From: Longitalea luteola
Lineage (GTDB): Bacteria; Bacteroidota; Bacteroidia; Chitinophagales; Chitinophagaceae
DNA length: 64,000 bases
Reading direction: 5' to 3'
Assembly: GCF_017356035.1 (NCBI RefSeq)
Contig: NZ_JAFIQX010000010.1
Span: 202,542-266,541 of the forward strand
Part shown: positions 8,201 to 17,334 of the stretch, piece by piece
Layout of the letters: each line of letters begins with the position of its first letter
Numbering within the stretch: the first letter of the stretch is position 1
The notes under the pieces: generated by a model
Seen by the model: the letters and a program-made list of their open reading frames with translations, nothing else
Databases searched by the model: none
Told to the model about the DNA's origin: nothing
Translations under genes and position numbers: made by a program

Positions 8201-8322
8201 GTTTGTGGTTTATGGTTTGTTGTTTGTGGTTCTTTTATTTCCGCATTCACTACTAATTTTTTGCAGTCTTTTCCTTCATCTCGGGGTTTCGAACCACAAA
8301 CCATAAACAACAAACCACAAAC
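8201..8322. repeat. Inverted iterated-word repeat between convergent genes
   Basis: The 32-nt arm 8201-8232 (words GTTTGTGGTTT, ATGGTTT, GTTGTTT) is complementary at 28 of 32 positions to 8291-8322, with a 58-base centre. Each arm is a permutation of the same few words. It fills the space between two gene 3' ends and may act as a two-way terminator. The right arm is closely related to 20711-20746. Confidence 0.75.
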
Positions 8323-8349
8323 GCTTTACTAAGTAACGTAATCCTATAA

Positions 8350-8775
8350 CTATTTAAGCACCTTAATAAACCGTTCCAATTCCAGCACTTCCGCGGAACT
8401 TAGCGTTTCATTATTATCATATTTCGATTTCAAAAAAAGCACCCGCTTGTGCTGGGGATATTTTGCCAGTATGGCTTCCATCAGCTGACCGATCCTTTCA
8501 TCTTTTTCATACAGCGGTTTTGGGGGTGGCGGAGTCGATTTATACCGGTTGGGTCTTTTGAGGATCATCGCTTCCAGCGTAGCCAGCTTATTGGCCGGAA
8601 TAGATTTTACTTTCAGCGATTTATTATACAATCCTTCCAGTTGCTTTTTACTTAAACCACCCCGCTCCTGGTACTGCTGATACAGGCTTGCCACAAACGT
8701 TGAATGCGGTTGCGCTTCCAGCAACGCTTTCAGGATATCCATGACAACATCTACATCTATTCTTTTTCGATACAT
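8350..8775 (-). CDS. Hypothetical protein
   Basis: A 141-residue soluble, charged, predicted helical protein that I do not recognise. It shows a helical N-terminal half, a proline run (STPPPPKPLYEKDE) around residues 79-92, and a helical C-terminus (SAEVLELERFIKVLK). No signal peptide, membrane segment or metal motif is visible. The ATG at 8775 gives MYRKRIDVDV; a second Met at residue 12 is possible. It stands alone, divergent from the GHL10 gene (206-base spacer) and convergent with the nucleoid protein. The coherent length and codon use favour a real gene. Confidence 0.6.
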   Translation of the reverse strand: MYRKRIDVDVVMDILKALLEAQPHSTFVASLYQQYQERGGLSKKQLEGLYNKSLKVKSIPANKLATLEAMILKRPNRYKSTPPPPKPLYEKDERIGQLMEAILAKYPQHKRVLFLKSKYDNNETLSSAEVLELERFIKVLK

Positions 8776-8981
8776 ATTAATCTGTTTCCTTATTTGACTT
8801 TCACCTACTGATAGCCGTGCCTTGCATGCACGGTTTACAATCGGTTGTGGCCTGCATAAAATAATTCACGCAATGAATTAATCATTAAATGCTTCCGCTT
8901 GCAAGTTTTTGCGGCTATAAAGTCCCGGCATATTTGGACCAGAGGCTGTAAATTCGGCAACATCTGCAAAAATAACCTACC

Positions 8982-11330
8982 ATGTTAAAAAATCTACTAC
9001 CTGTTTATGCAACTTGTTTGCTATGTATTTCAGCGCTTGCACAAAATGCACCAAAACGGGAATTCAGGGGCGCCTGGATTGCCACTTACCTTAATATCGA
9101 CTGGCCGAATCGCAGCCAGACACCGGCTCAACAACAGGCCGCTTTATTAAACATTCTCGATCATCACAAAGCGACCGGACTAACAGCCCTGTTCATCCAG
9201 GTACGCAGCCAGTGCGATGCCATGTATGCCAGTAACATTGAACCCTGGTCGGCAGACCTTACCGGCACGCAGGGCAAAGTACCCCAACCCTACTGGGACC
9301 CCATGCAGTTCGCTATTGAAGAATGCCATAAACGCGGAATTGAATTTCACGCCTGGTTAAATCCTTACCGTGCGGCGGGCAATGCAAACAGCATTCCGTC
9401 ATTTGCGGCTAATCACGTAACCAAAACGCATCCCGAATGGCTGTTAAGCCAAAGCACCTTACGCATCCTGGATCCGGGTTTACCAGCAGTTCGCGATTAT
9501 GTGACCAGCGTGATCACAGATATTGTGCACCGTTACGATGTAGATGGCATCCATTTCGATGATTATTTTTATCCTTCACCGCCCGGCGCCGGCGTAACAC
9601 CTATTAATGATAGTGCTTCATTCGCTGCCGATCCGCGCGGCTTTACTGTTAAGGCCGACTGGCGCAGGGATAACGTGAACCTGCTGATCGCCCGGGTATA
9701 CGACAGCATCAAAAGCATAAAATCCTGGGTAAAATTTGGCGTGTCCCCTTCAGGCATCTATCGCAACAGTACCAATCCCGATATCGGTTCAGCCACCAGC
9801 GGCCTGGAACATTATACTTCTTTATTTGCCGATACCCGTAAATGGATACAACAGGGCTGGGTTGATTATTTATGCCCCCAGGTATACTGGTATATCGGCC
9901 AGCCCGGCGCCAATTACGGCGTAGTGGTTCCCTGGTGGAATAACAACACCTATGGCCGGCACATGTATATTGGCCTTGCAGGTTACAAAGTAAATGATCC
10001 TGCGCAGGGCGTTAACTGGGCCAACCCGTCTATGATCCCGAATGAAGTACGACTGAACCGTTCGCTTGCGAATATTCACGGACAGGCGGTTTACAATACC
10101 AGTAGTATGCGCAGTGCCACCAAACTGGGTTTCCGCGATTCGTTACGCCTGTTCTTTTATAACAAGCCGGCCCTGCTGCCCAACATGCCCTGGCGCGACA
10201 GCGTTGCGCCCGACAAACCAGCTGATGTAAGCGCCGTTAAGTATGGGAACGATTCGGTTGTATTGAAATGGACCAAACCCGTTACCAGCGATCCCCTGAA
10301 TAAGGCCTGGCAATTTGTGGTCTACCGCTCTACCAGCCCGGTGATCGACATTAACCAGGCTGAAAACATCCTGTACATTACCAACAACGACACAACCGCT
10401 TATACCGACACGTCGGTAACTGCCGATAGTACCTATTATTATACAATTACCACTACAGACCGTTTCCATAATGAAAGCGCCGCATCGGCCATTGTATCCA
10501 ACCTGCCGCCGGTCATTGCCTGTCCGGCCGACACGCTGCTGGTGCTGAACAACTCCTGTTCAGTAGTACTGCCTGATTTCACCGGGGCAGCCACCGTACA
10601 CGCATCTGCGCCGGTTACGATTACGCAAATGCCCGCAGCCGGCAGTATCCTAAATGGTCAGTTGGATACGCTGGTTACGCTCATAGCTACCGATGCAGCC
10701 GGTAATGCCGACACCTGTACGTTCCATGTAAGAACAGTTGACCATACTGCACCAGTTATTACTGATATTTCAACTACGCCGCAAGTGTTATGGCCACCGA
10801 ACCATAAAATGCATGATGTTACCATCAACTATACCACTACCGATAATTGCGGCTTTGTAACCAGTTCCCTGGCCGTTACCAGCAATGAACCGGCTACCGG
10901 CCATCACGAGCCTGACTGGGTAATTGTAGATGAACACCATGTTAAATTAAGGGCGGAGAAATCATATTTCCATAAAGACAGGATCTATACCATTGCTATC
11001 ACTGCTACCGATAGTGCAGGCAATACAAGCACCGGTTCAACCACGGTTACTGTATCCAATTTACCGGGCGAAAACGATGGTATCCTGACCGTAAAGGCGT
11101 TCCCGAATCCTACGCCTGCCCATTTCACCATTATGACGTTGAGCACATCGCCCAAGCCACTCAGCATTTCTGTTGTAAACAATGCAGGAAAGCTTATTGA
11201 AGCAAGAAGTGGGCTGCCGGCTACCGGCTTATTCTTCCTGGGCGCCGGTTATGTGCCGGGTGTTTATTACCTGGAAGTGAAACAGGGAAATAGAAAAGAA
11301 GCCATTAAGCTGATCAAACTGGGACATTGA
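8982..11330 (+). CDS. Secreted GHL10-type (DUF187) glycosidase with T9SS tail
   Basis: A 782-residue exported protein. A signal peptide (1-20, ending ALAQ) precedes a glycosyl-hydrolase-like GHL10/DUF187 barrel (about 26-390) starting with EFRGAWIATYLNIDWP and containing FIQVRSQCDAMY, EFHAWLNPYRA and DVDGIHFDDYFYP. A fibronectin III-like domain follows (about 405-505, VVLKWTKPVTSD), then an HYR-like module (about 510-600, TLIATDAAGNADTCTFHV), a further repeat, and a C-terminal type A sorting domain (about 705-782, PNPTPAHF to GVYYLEVKQG) for type IX secretion. Relatives such as YngK are thought to act on peptidoglycan-like or other glycans; the substrate here is unknown. It ends in two successive hairpins. 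Confidence 0.88.
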   Translation: MLKNLLPVYATCLLCISALAQNAPKREFRGAWIATYLNIDWPNRSQTPAQQQAALLNILDHHKATGLTALFIQVRSQCDAMYASNIEPWSADLTGTQGKVPQPYWDPMQFAIEECHKRGIEFHAWLNPYRAAGNANSIPSFAANHVTKTHPEWLLSQSTLRILDPGLPAVRDYVTSVITDIVHRYDVDGIHFDDYFYPSPPGAGVTPINDSASFAADPRGFTVKADWRRDNVNLLIARVYDSIKSIKSWVKFGVSPSGIYRNSTNPDIGSATSGLEHYTSLFADTRKWIQQGWVDYLCPQVYWYIGQPGANYGVVVPWWNNNTYGRHMYIGLAGYKVNDPAQGVNWANPSMIPNEVRLNRSLANIHGQAVYNTSSMRSATKLGFRDSLRLFFYNKPALLPNMPWRDSVAPDKPADVSAVKYGNDSVVLKWTKPVTSDPLNKAWQFVVYRSTSPVIDINQAENILYITNNDTTAYTDTSVTADSTYYYTITTTDRFHNESAASAIVSNLPPVIACPADTLLVLNNSCSVVLPDFTGAATVHASAPVTITQMPAAGSILNGQLDTLVTLIATDAAGNADTCTFHVRTVDHTAPVITDISTTPQVLWPPNHKMHDVTINYTTTDNCGFVTSSLAVTSNEPATGHHEPDWVIVDEHHVKLRAEKSYFHKDRIYTIAITATDSAGNTSTGSTTVTVSNLPGENDGILTVKAFPNPTPAHFTIMTLSTSPKPLSISVVNNAGKLIEARSGLPATGLFFLGAGYVPGVYYLEVKQGNRKEAIKLIKLGH

Positions 11331-11346
11331 TAAAATCAGCGGTTTA

Positions 11347-11381
11347 AACCCGCGACCTGGTTTTAGACCGTGTCGCGGGTT
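11347..11381 (+). terminator. Hairpin downstream of the GHL10 gene
   Basis: AACCCGCGAC (11347-11356) pairs perfectly with GTCGCGGGTT (11372-11381) around a 15-nt loop. It is the first of two hairpins after the stop and lacks a long T-run. Confidence 0.55.
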
Positions 11382-11386
11382 ATCCT

Positions 11387-11425
11387 AAGGTGTGCCACAG
11401 TTCCAAAGTGTGGCACACCTTTTTT
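11387..11425 (+). terminator. Terminator formed by a dispersed palindromic repeat
   Basis: AAGGTGTGCCACA (11387-11399) pairs with TGTGGCACACCTT (11409-11421), then T's up to 11425. It would end the GHL10 transcript. The jetC stop codon (11424-11426) overlaps its tail. A near-identical palindrome occurs at 50001-50034, so this is a dispersed element, not only a local terminator. Confidence 0.75.
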
Positions 11426-14400
11426 ACTGCACCAACTCGCCATTCACTTCTTCAATCTTTTCTTTCAATTCCTTGATGGTCATATTGTACAGTATGCTGT
11501 GCCGGTTGTTAACACGCTGTACCAGGTGCACATGCGCAATAAAGTTTTGAACGATCTGTATCTTATCACTTGGTGTTACCACCAGTAATTGCAGGTGCAG
11601 CTGTTTACACAGCTCCATGAGGTAGGTGGCTTTTTCTTCATCCTGGTTGCTGAAGCTTTCATCCACTGCAATGAAACGAAGGCTCCTGCTGTTCTTGCCC
11701 TCGCGGGTGATACCGAACTGGTATGCAATGGCGCTACATAAAATTGTGTAGGTCAACTGTGCTTTTTCACCGCCCGATAACTGTCCCATCTGGCGGTAGG
11801 TTTTCTTCAATTCATCCGTATTGCGGAATTTCTCATCGGCCCAGAACTCAAACCAGTTACGTACATCCATTACCTTGTTGCGGTAACTTTCGTTTTTATC
11901 CAGCTCATCGATCAGTGGTTGCACCTTCTGGGTAAAATGTTTTGATTTCTCTTCAAAACTGCTTTGCTGCCAGTTGGCGGCCTGTGGCAAAGCATCCAGC
12001 AAACGGCCCCTGAATTCCTTAATATCCGTTCCGGAAGGCACGGGTCTTTTTCCTAATTGAATATAAGTATCCGGCAGACGGTTGAAATTAATGCCGCTCA
12101 GCGACTGATTCAGGCGTTGTACGCTGTTGTTGATGTCGCGTTCCCATTTTTCCATTTCCTCGTTCAACCCACCGATCTTATACGTAATCGTATCGTTGAT
12201 ATAGCTCTCGAAATCGCGTTTGTATTTGGGCAGGTTCTCATGCACCAGCTTGTTCAGCCAATCTATGTATTCATTCGCATAAGCCGCATCTTCGGGCAGG
12301 TGCTGCACATCGCCGTCCCATTCGGGCGAAAATTTGCTTTTCAATTCTGTAGACGGGTTCTTGATGCGATTGATACATTTGTTCAGCTGCGTTTCTTCGC
12401 GGTGCAGTTCGTCTTTTTGCCTTTCGTGTAACCTCGTCTTTTCCGCCTTTAAGCCTTCGTATATGTCATCAATATTCTCAAGGGTTATATTTGATAATAT
12501 GGCCGCCTGCTGTTGCTGGAACTGCAATAATCCATCCTTGTCAGTTTCGCTGATATGTTGCAGCAGGGGCTGTAAAGCTTCCTGCTGCTGACGATACTGC
12601 TCCATCCGGTCTTTCAACCTGGTTTCATCGATCAGCAACTGGCCGCGTTGCGCTTCTGCTTCCTCTTTTTTCTTTTGTATATCCAGTAATTGGGCTTTCA
12701 GGTTATCCAGCTCTTTATTCGCTTTGCGCAAGCCGTTTATCTGTTCCTGGATCTTATGAATACTGCGCTGAATACCGGCAATGTCCAAAGCGGCAAACCC
12801 CTTATGTTCCCGAATACGGGTTATGGCATAGAACTGTTTCTGCAGGCGGTCTGCTTTACTTTTACATTTTTCCAATGTCTCAGCGGCTTTTACGGCCTGA
12901 TCGGCGAATTGGTTCCTTCGCTTTATAAGAAAATCTCTTTTCTTCTCATTGTTCCAACCCATTACATATTTACCGGGACCGTTCTTCCCACTGCGGTCGT
13001 CCTTCTCGTGCCGCGATCTGTTCTTGGTCAATCCGTTCAGCGTAATGGCCTTATCGTACCGGTCGAGGGTCTTTTCATCAGTTATACATACATGGTCGAA
13101 ATACATGATGATCTGCTGCTCAACCCAACTGCTTAATTTATTATCGGGATGAAACTCCAGCTTCTCACAAACGGTATCCTTCCCCGGGTTTTGCATCAGC
13201 GGATTATCCGTTACATGCTCATACACCAACCGCATGCCCAGCGTATTGTTGTTCACATACCTGTTCACTTTCTTGTAATATTTATCCGGAACCAGCAGGC
13301 GAAGCGCGAAAGCCCGCAGCAGTTTCTCAAGGGCAGGCTGCCATTCTATACAATCCGCTCTTACCTGCATCAACTCGCCGCAATAGGGAAGTTCATTCTG
13401 ATCAATATTCAGGGCATCGCAGATCTCTTTACGAACATTGATAAGATTGGAAGGAATGTTGTTCTTACTCTGTAACAGGTTATTCAGTTCATCTTCCACT
13501 TTTTTCTTCTCCGCATCGGCCTTTTCTTTATTGCGTTTGGCACTGTATTCATCTTCTTCATTGAGCCTTTGTTTCGTTTCCAGCTCCAGCCTTTTCCTGT
13601 TTACTTCTTTTACGATCCGGTGGTAGGCGGCTTCGTCGGCCGGCTGTTTTTCTTCTACCTGCAATTCCTCGCACCAGCTGGCAAATAAAGCCAGGTCTTC
13701 GGTAGCTTCCTGCTTTTCCAGTTCCAATTGCTGTGCTTCCTTTTCCAGCTGTTGCATCCGCTGACCCGCCTTGTTCTGATCGATCTGGTTTTTTATTACC
13801 CGTTCTTCTTCCTGCAGCTGATCGTAGGCAAGCTTTACAACCTGTTGTTTTTGCTGAATGTCTTTAATGGTTGTGTCGCTTTCTTCAATGGCTTGCTGAA
13901 GCAATTCATTGCGGGTATAGCTGTTCCAGATGCGGGCGGTTTGTAGCAACTGCTCCGTTATTTCAATATCGCTTTTTAAAGTATTAAATGCTTTGAAATG
14001 TTGTTCTACCGGCTGCAGCAGTTTGATCTGTTCTTCAGCTTTTTCAATATTCCGGCGGGCATCGAGCAGGGTAGCCAGGTGTTTTTTCAGGTCCTGGAAA
14101 GACTCTTCCATATTCCTGGGTTCGAGCATATGGGTGCGAATGAACTCATCGAGGTTACCCAGCACCTTAATACCAACGGTTTGGTTAAACAACTGTAAGG
14201 CCTGCACGCTTTGCATGCCCAATACATGTACCAGTTGCTGCGCATATTTGCTGGCTGCATCGAACCATTCAATTTGTTTACGGCTACCCTTATTGTACCG
14301 TTGATCGAGGGTCTTTTTCCACTGACCGTTCAGGTCGAATGGTTTGAAATCTTCATCTATACGCAAGGCTTTATGCGCTATACCGAAAAGCCTTTTCATT

Positions 14401-14834
14401 TCACCATTGGAGAAATAACGTACCTGAAAAAGGGTGACGGCCTGTTCTGCTTCATTGGCAAAATGGGCCAGCAGTATACTGTATGCCTCGTCTTTATTTT
14501 CGCGGAGATACAGGGTTTTCAGGGTACCGGTGCTTTCGCTGTTCATTGATCCATAGCCGCCCATAACATAGGTTTCCTCCGTACGGTCGCCCTTCTTTTC
14601 ACTACCGCTGCTCTGGTTATAAAAGCGGTACTTTTTTTCAGGAACGATCAACGTAAGCAGGGCATCAACAAAAGTGGTTTTGCCACTGCCGTTGGCGCCT
14701 GTCAATAAACAGGTTTCGCCCATGGGCCGGATGCTATGCACCACATCATCAAACGTACCCCAGTTAAATATCTCCATGTATTGCAACCGGAATCCGCTCT
14801 TTTGACTATCAGTACTAAAAACGCTTAACTGCAT
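11424..14834 (-). CDS. jetC: JetC/MksB-like SMC ATPase (Wadjet)
   Basis: A 1136-residue SMC-like ATPase, the motor subunit of Wadjet/MksBEF condensins that extrude DNA loops and, in Wadjet, sense small circular plasmids. Walker A is GANGSGKTT (46-54) in a head starting with GFRLQYMEIFNWGTFD. Two long coiled-coil stretches rich in Glu/Gln/Lys (about 260-480 and 650-900) flank a hinge-like region. The C-terminal head has LSGGE (1019-1023) and the Walker B acidic pair D1058-E1059 in FIAVDESFSN. It is last in the operon jetA-jetB-jetC, 97 bases after jetB. All ATPase motifs are intact. No jetD nuclease gene follows; the next gene is an unrelated glycosidase in the opposite direction. Confidence 0.9.
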   Translation of the reverse strand: MQLSVFSTDSQKSGFRLQYMEIFNWGTFDDVVHSIRPMGETCLLTGANGSGKTTFVDALLTLIVPEKKYRFYNQSSGSEKKGDRTEETYVMGGYGSMNSESTGTLKTLYLRENKDEAYSILLAHFANEAEQAVTLFQVRYFSNGEMKRLFGIAHKALRIDEDFKPFDLNGQWKKTLDQRYNKGSRKQIEWFDAASKYAQQLVHVLGMQSVQALQLFNQTVGIKVLGNLDEFIRTHMLEPRNMEESFQDLKKHLATLLDARRNIEKAEEQIKLLQPVEQHFKAFNTLKSDIEITEQLLQTARIWNSYTRNELLQQAIEESDTTIKDIQQKQQVVKLAYDQLQEEERVIKNQIDQNKAGQRMQQLEKEAQQLELEKQEATEDLALFASWCEELQVEEKQPADEAAYHRIVKEVNRKRLELETKQRLNEEDEYSAKRNKEKADAEKKKVEDELNNLLQSKNNIPSNLINVRKEICDALNIDQNELPYCGELMQVRADCIEWQPALEKLLRAFALRLLVPDKYYKKVNRYVNNNTLGMRLVYEHVTDNPLMQNPGKDTVCEKLEFHPDNKLSSWVEQQIIMYFDHVCITDEKTLDRYDKAITLNGLTKNRSRHEKDDRSGKNGPGKYVMGWNNEKKRDFLIKRRNQFADQAVKAAETLEKCKSKADRLQKQFYAITRIREHKGFAALDIAGIQRSIHKIQEQINGLRKANKELDNLKAQLLDIQKKKEEAEAQRGQLLIDETRLKDRMEQYRQQQEALQPLLQHISETDKDGLLQFQQQQAAILSNITLENIDDIYEGLKAEKTRLHERQKDELHREETQLNKCINRIKNPSTELKSKFSPEWDGDVQHLPEDAAYANEYIDWLNKLVHENLPKYKRDFESYINDTITYKIGGLNEEMEKWERDINNSVQRLNQSLSGINFNRLPDTYIQLGKRPVPSGTDIKEFRGRLLDALPQAANWQQSSFEEKSKHFTQKVQPLIDELDKNESYRNKVMDVRNWFEFWADEKFRNTDELKKTYRQMGQLSGGEKAQLTYTILCSAIAYQFGITREGKNSRSLRFIAVDESFSNQDEEKATYLMELCKQLHLQLLVVTPSDKIQIVQNFIAHVHLVQRVNNRHSILYNMTIKELKEKIEEVNGELVQ

Positions 14835-14931
14835 AAATATTATTCCTGATTTTATCGAAACACCACGCCTTACTGCAGCAATGAGCCCTAACCGCTGCCT
14901 GGTCGTGGTTTAACCTTTAGATGTTCAAATT

Positions 14932-15564
14932 TTACAAGTGTTCCTTATGGCCTTCCAACTGTTCCTCGCCGGCATTATAATCTTTTTCTTCTTTGATCTT
15001 TACCAATTGCTGATAGAAATGATCCAGTTCTTCACTGCTGACTTTCGCCTTGATGATCTTTTTTATCCGGAACTTTTGTTCATCGGCCAGGTCATTCGTT
15101 TCTGTTTTATCCAGAAAACCATTTTCTTCGGCTTTATCGATCAACCGGTCTATTTCTTTCAGGAACTTCACCCGGCTGGCATTTTCCTTAAAGAAGAGTT
15201 CTGCATATTCTTTTATTTCCCGGCGTTTTTTTATCAGTTCCCGGTTGGTAGCTTCGCCTACCTCAAACTCGGCCATCATTTCACGCAGCAATACCAGCAT
15301 CACGCTTTCTTCATAGGTGAGCGCTCTTCGCTGGGTCCAGCTAACGGGATTTTCATCCTCTTCGAACGGGTAATGCTTTATATAAGCGTAACCATCCTGT
15401 TCATCAAGTACAAGGGCCAGGCCCATCTGCAGCAGAAATCCGGTTAACTCCGCTTTGTATTGTATCAATTTTTCCCAGGTGCTTTTCTCCACATATTCAA
15501 CGGGCCCTTTCAATAGTTTTATAAATACTGATGTATAGGGTAATATCCTTTGCTGGGTGCTCAT
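14932..15564 (-). CDS. jetB: JetB/MksE-like DUF4194 protein (Wadjet)
   Basis: A 210-residue DUF4194 protein, the KITE-type winged-helix subunit that bridges the kleisin (JetA) and the ATPase (JetC). Visible family features are the N-terminal LPYTSVFIKLLKGPVEY, a LQMGLALVLDEQDGYAYIK strand pair near residues 45-65, and RRALTYEESVMLVLLREMMAEFEVGE near 82-108. The charged C-terminal tail is predicted helical. Its start lies five bases after the jetA stop, so the two are translationally coupled. It has no enzymatic motif and acts as a structural partner. Confidence 0.88.
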   Translation of the reverse strand: MSTQQRILPYTSVFIKLLKGPVEYVEKSTWEKLIQYKAELTGFLLQMGLALVLDEQDGYAYIKHYPFEEDENPVSWTQRRALTYEESVMLVLLREMMAEFEVGEATNRELIKKRREIKEYAELFFKENASRVKFLKEIDRLIDKAEENGFLDKTETNDLADEQKFRIKKIIKAKVSSEELDHFYQQLVKIKEEKDYNAGEEQLEGHKEHL

Positions 15565-15569
15565 ATCGG

Positions 15570-17036
15570 TTATTTACTAAATAATAAATAAGGTACTTCA
15601 ACAAATTTGGTAGCAGCTTCATTTAACGGAATATGCTCACTGGTATTATGGATCACCTGCACACGGCTTGCCTTATCGCGCAAAAAGCTAAAGTAGCTTA
15701 CGATCTCAGCAATGCCATTCTCGAGCGGTTGTTGCTCCAGCACTTCCTTAAGGGTAGCTGTTTGCTTTTCTTTTAGTGCATGCTCCACTTTTTGCCATAA
15801 TCTTTTTTTATCGATGTGTTTTGTGTTCACAATGCGGCTGAACCTTTCAGGATCGGCGATCTTTTCACTGGCGGCTACGGGTTGCTTTACCGCTACCGCC
15901 GCTTTCTTCTGTTCATACTGCAACTTCCGCTCCATCAACATTTTTATTTCCACGCCTTCATCCAAACTAATGCCAGCATTTACATTTTCGTCTTCCATCA
16001 GATCAAAGATCAGCTCCTTGATGTTACCTATCTGTTGGCGCAGGCGTTTGTGCCGGGCAATTTCTTTTTCAGAGATAATGCGGCTGAGCTTCTCGGCCAT
16101 TTTATCGTTGGCGTCGTATACGGTCTTCCCTTGCTCCAGCAACAGCGATTTGATATTCTGCAGGAACTGGTCATCGGCTTCTATTCCGCGGTCTTTTAAT
16201 AAGTCCACCAATTGTTCCGTTAGTTCTTTCCAGTCCTGCTGACCGGCCCGGGAGATGAGGAAGTCCCAAAACGCATAAAAGCTTTTTCCCTGGTTACTAT
16301 TACGCAGGGCGTCATACGCAGCAAAGGCAAAACCAACAATAGCGCCTTTGTTCTGCTCGGCTTTTGTATGTTGTTCTACAATAGCGCGGTGGATCTGTTT
16401 GAAATTATCTTCCACTTCCCTGAAATCGCTGATGAGCTCATAACAAAGACGGGTGAACAGATCGAGCCGTTCCTGTACCTGCGCATTGCTATAATTATCG
16501 GGCGCCACACCCAGTTCTATGGCCTTGATCTCTTTATCGATCTCTGCCCGGCGGTCTTTCAACATTTGCAACCGCTTTGGCCGGTCGTCTTCGGTTTTTT
16601 CAACAATATCCTGCAGCGAGTTAAACAATAATTTGAACCGGCTTTCCGTTCCTACGTGATTACGCGCCTGCAGTGTAAGCAGCCACTGAAAAACTTTTTC
16701 GGTATGGGCGCTTAGCTGGTATTGAATATTGCCTTCGGCATCCTGCAGGTCTTGCAGAATTCTTTTTTGTACCCAGCTCAAAATGTATTTGCGGCTGCGC
16801 GTTTCTTCATCTTCACCAAAAACTATTTTAGCCTCTTCAAAGTCCTCAGTGCCATCTTCCTGGTGCGAAAGCGTTTCTGTTAATAATTGTATCAAAAGCT
16901 CTTCTCCAATAACAAACCGGTTCTCCTCCTTATATACATGGTATAAAAACGGCAAATACCAACGGGCGCTCCTTGACCGGATCATTTGTATGGCAGGATT
17001 GGCGGTCAGTAAATACAGAATGTCTTCCTGTTTCAT
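15570..17036 (-). CDS. jetA: JetA/MksF-like DUF3375 protein (Wadjet)
   Basis: A 488-residue DUF3375 protein, the kleisin-like subunit that closes the JetC ring. The N-terminus MKQEDILYLLTANPAIQMIRSRSARWYLPFLYHV is typical of the family. A coiled region (about 150-230) contains LQMLKDRRAEIDKEI, and the C-terminal winged-helix part includes HIDKKRLWQKVEHAL. I use the ATG at 17036 because AGGAG lies a few bases upstream (complement of 17045-17049), a rare clear Shine-Dalgarno here; a longer frame from 17096 is less likely. It is the first gene of jetABC and is divergent from the retron operon across 298 bases. Confidence 0.88.
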   Translation of the reverse strand: MKQEDILYLLTANPAIQMIRSRSARWYLPFLYHVYKEENRFVIGEELLIQLLTETLSHQEDGTEDFEEAKIVFGEDEETRSRKYILSWVQKRILQDLQDAEGNIQYQLSAHTEKVFQWLLTLQARNHVGTESRFKLLFNSLQDIVEKTEDDRPKRLQMLKDRRAEIDKEIKAIELGVAPDNYSNAQVQERLDLFTRLCYELISDFREVEDNFKQIHRAIVEQHTKAEQNKGAIVGFAFAAYDALRNSNQGKSFYAFWDFLISRAGQQDWKELTEQLVDLLKDRGIEADDQFLQNIKSLLLEQGKTVYDANDKMAEKLSRIISEKEIARHKRLRQQIGNIKELIFDLMEDENVNAGISLDEGVEIKMLMERKLQYEQKKAAVAVKQPVAASEKIADPERFSRIVNTKHIDKKRLWQKVEHALKEKQTATLKEVLEQQPLENGIAEIVSYFSFLRDKASRVQVIHNTSEHIPLNEAATKFVEVPYLLFSK

Positions 17037-17334
17037 ATTCACAACTCCTGTAATGATTTTCAGGTTCATACAGCAGCAGGGCGTAAAATAGGGCAATTAT
17101 TCAAATTCCCTTTCCTAATATCTCCCCGTCCTGTGTATAAATTCCTGCCCCTATAATTAATAATAGTACCCATTTACCTGAATATCTGTGTTAGCGTGAC
17201 TTTCTTTCCATTGTAAATAAAATTGCAATGGGTATTTTTCCCCTGCCATTTATTTATTAAACATAAAATAATCAGGTGCTGGTTTTATCAAATGTTTTTA
17301 TATATCTTACCCGCACCTAATTTGTAGCTTATCC

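Noticed and set aside
8196-8349. CRISPR array or tandem repeat with fixed unit
   Set aside because: Units vary in length and order, with no spacers of constant size and no cas genes in the window.
8350-8775. Possible jetD remnant
   Set aside because: It is 141 residues, lacks TOPRIM acidic motifs, and is separated from jetC by the oppositely oriented GHL10 gene.
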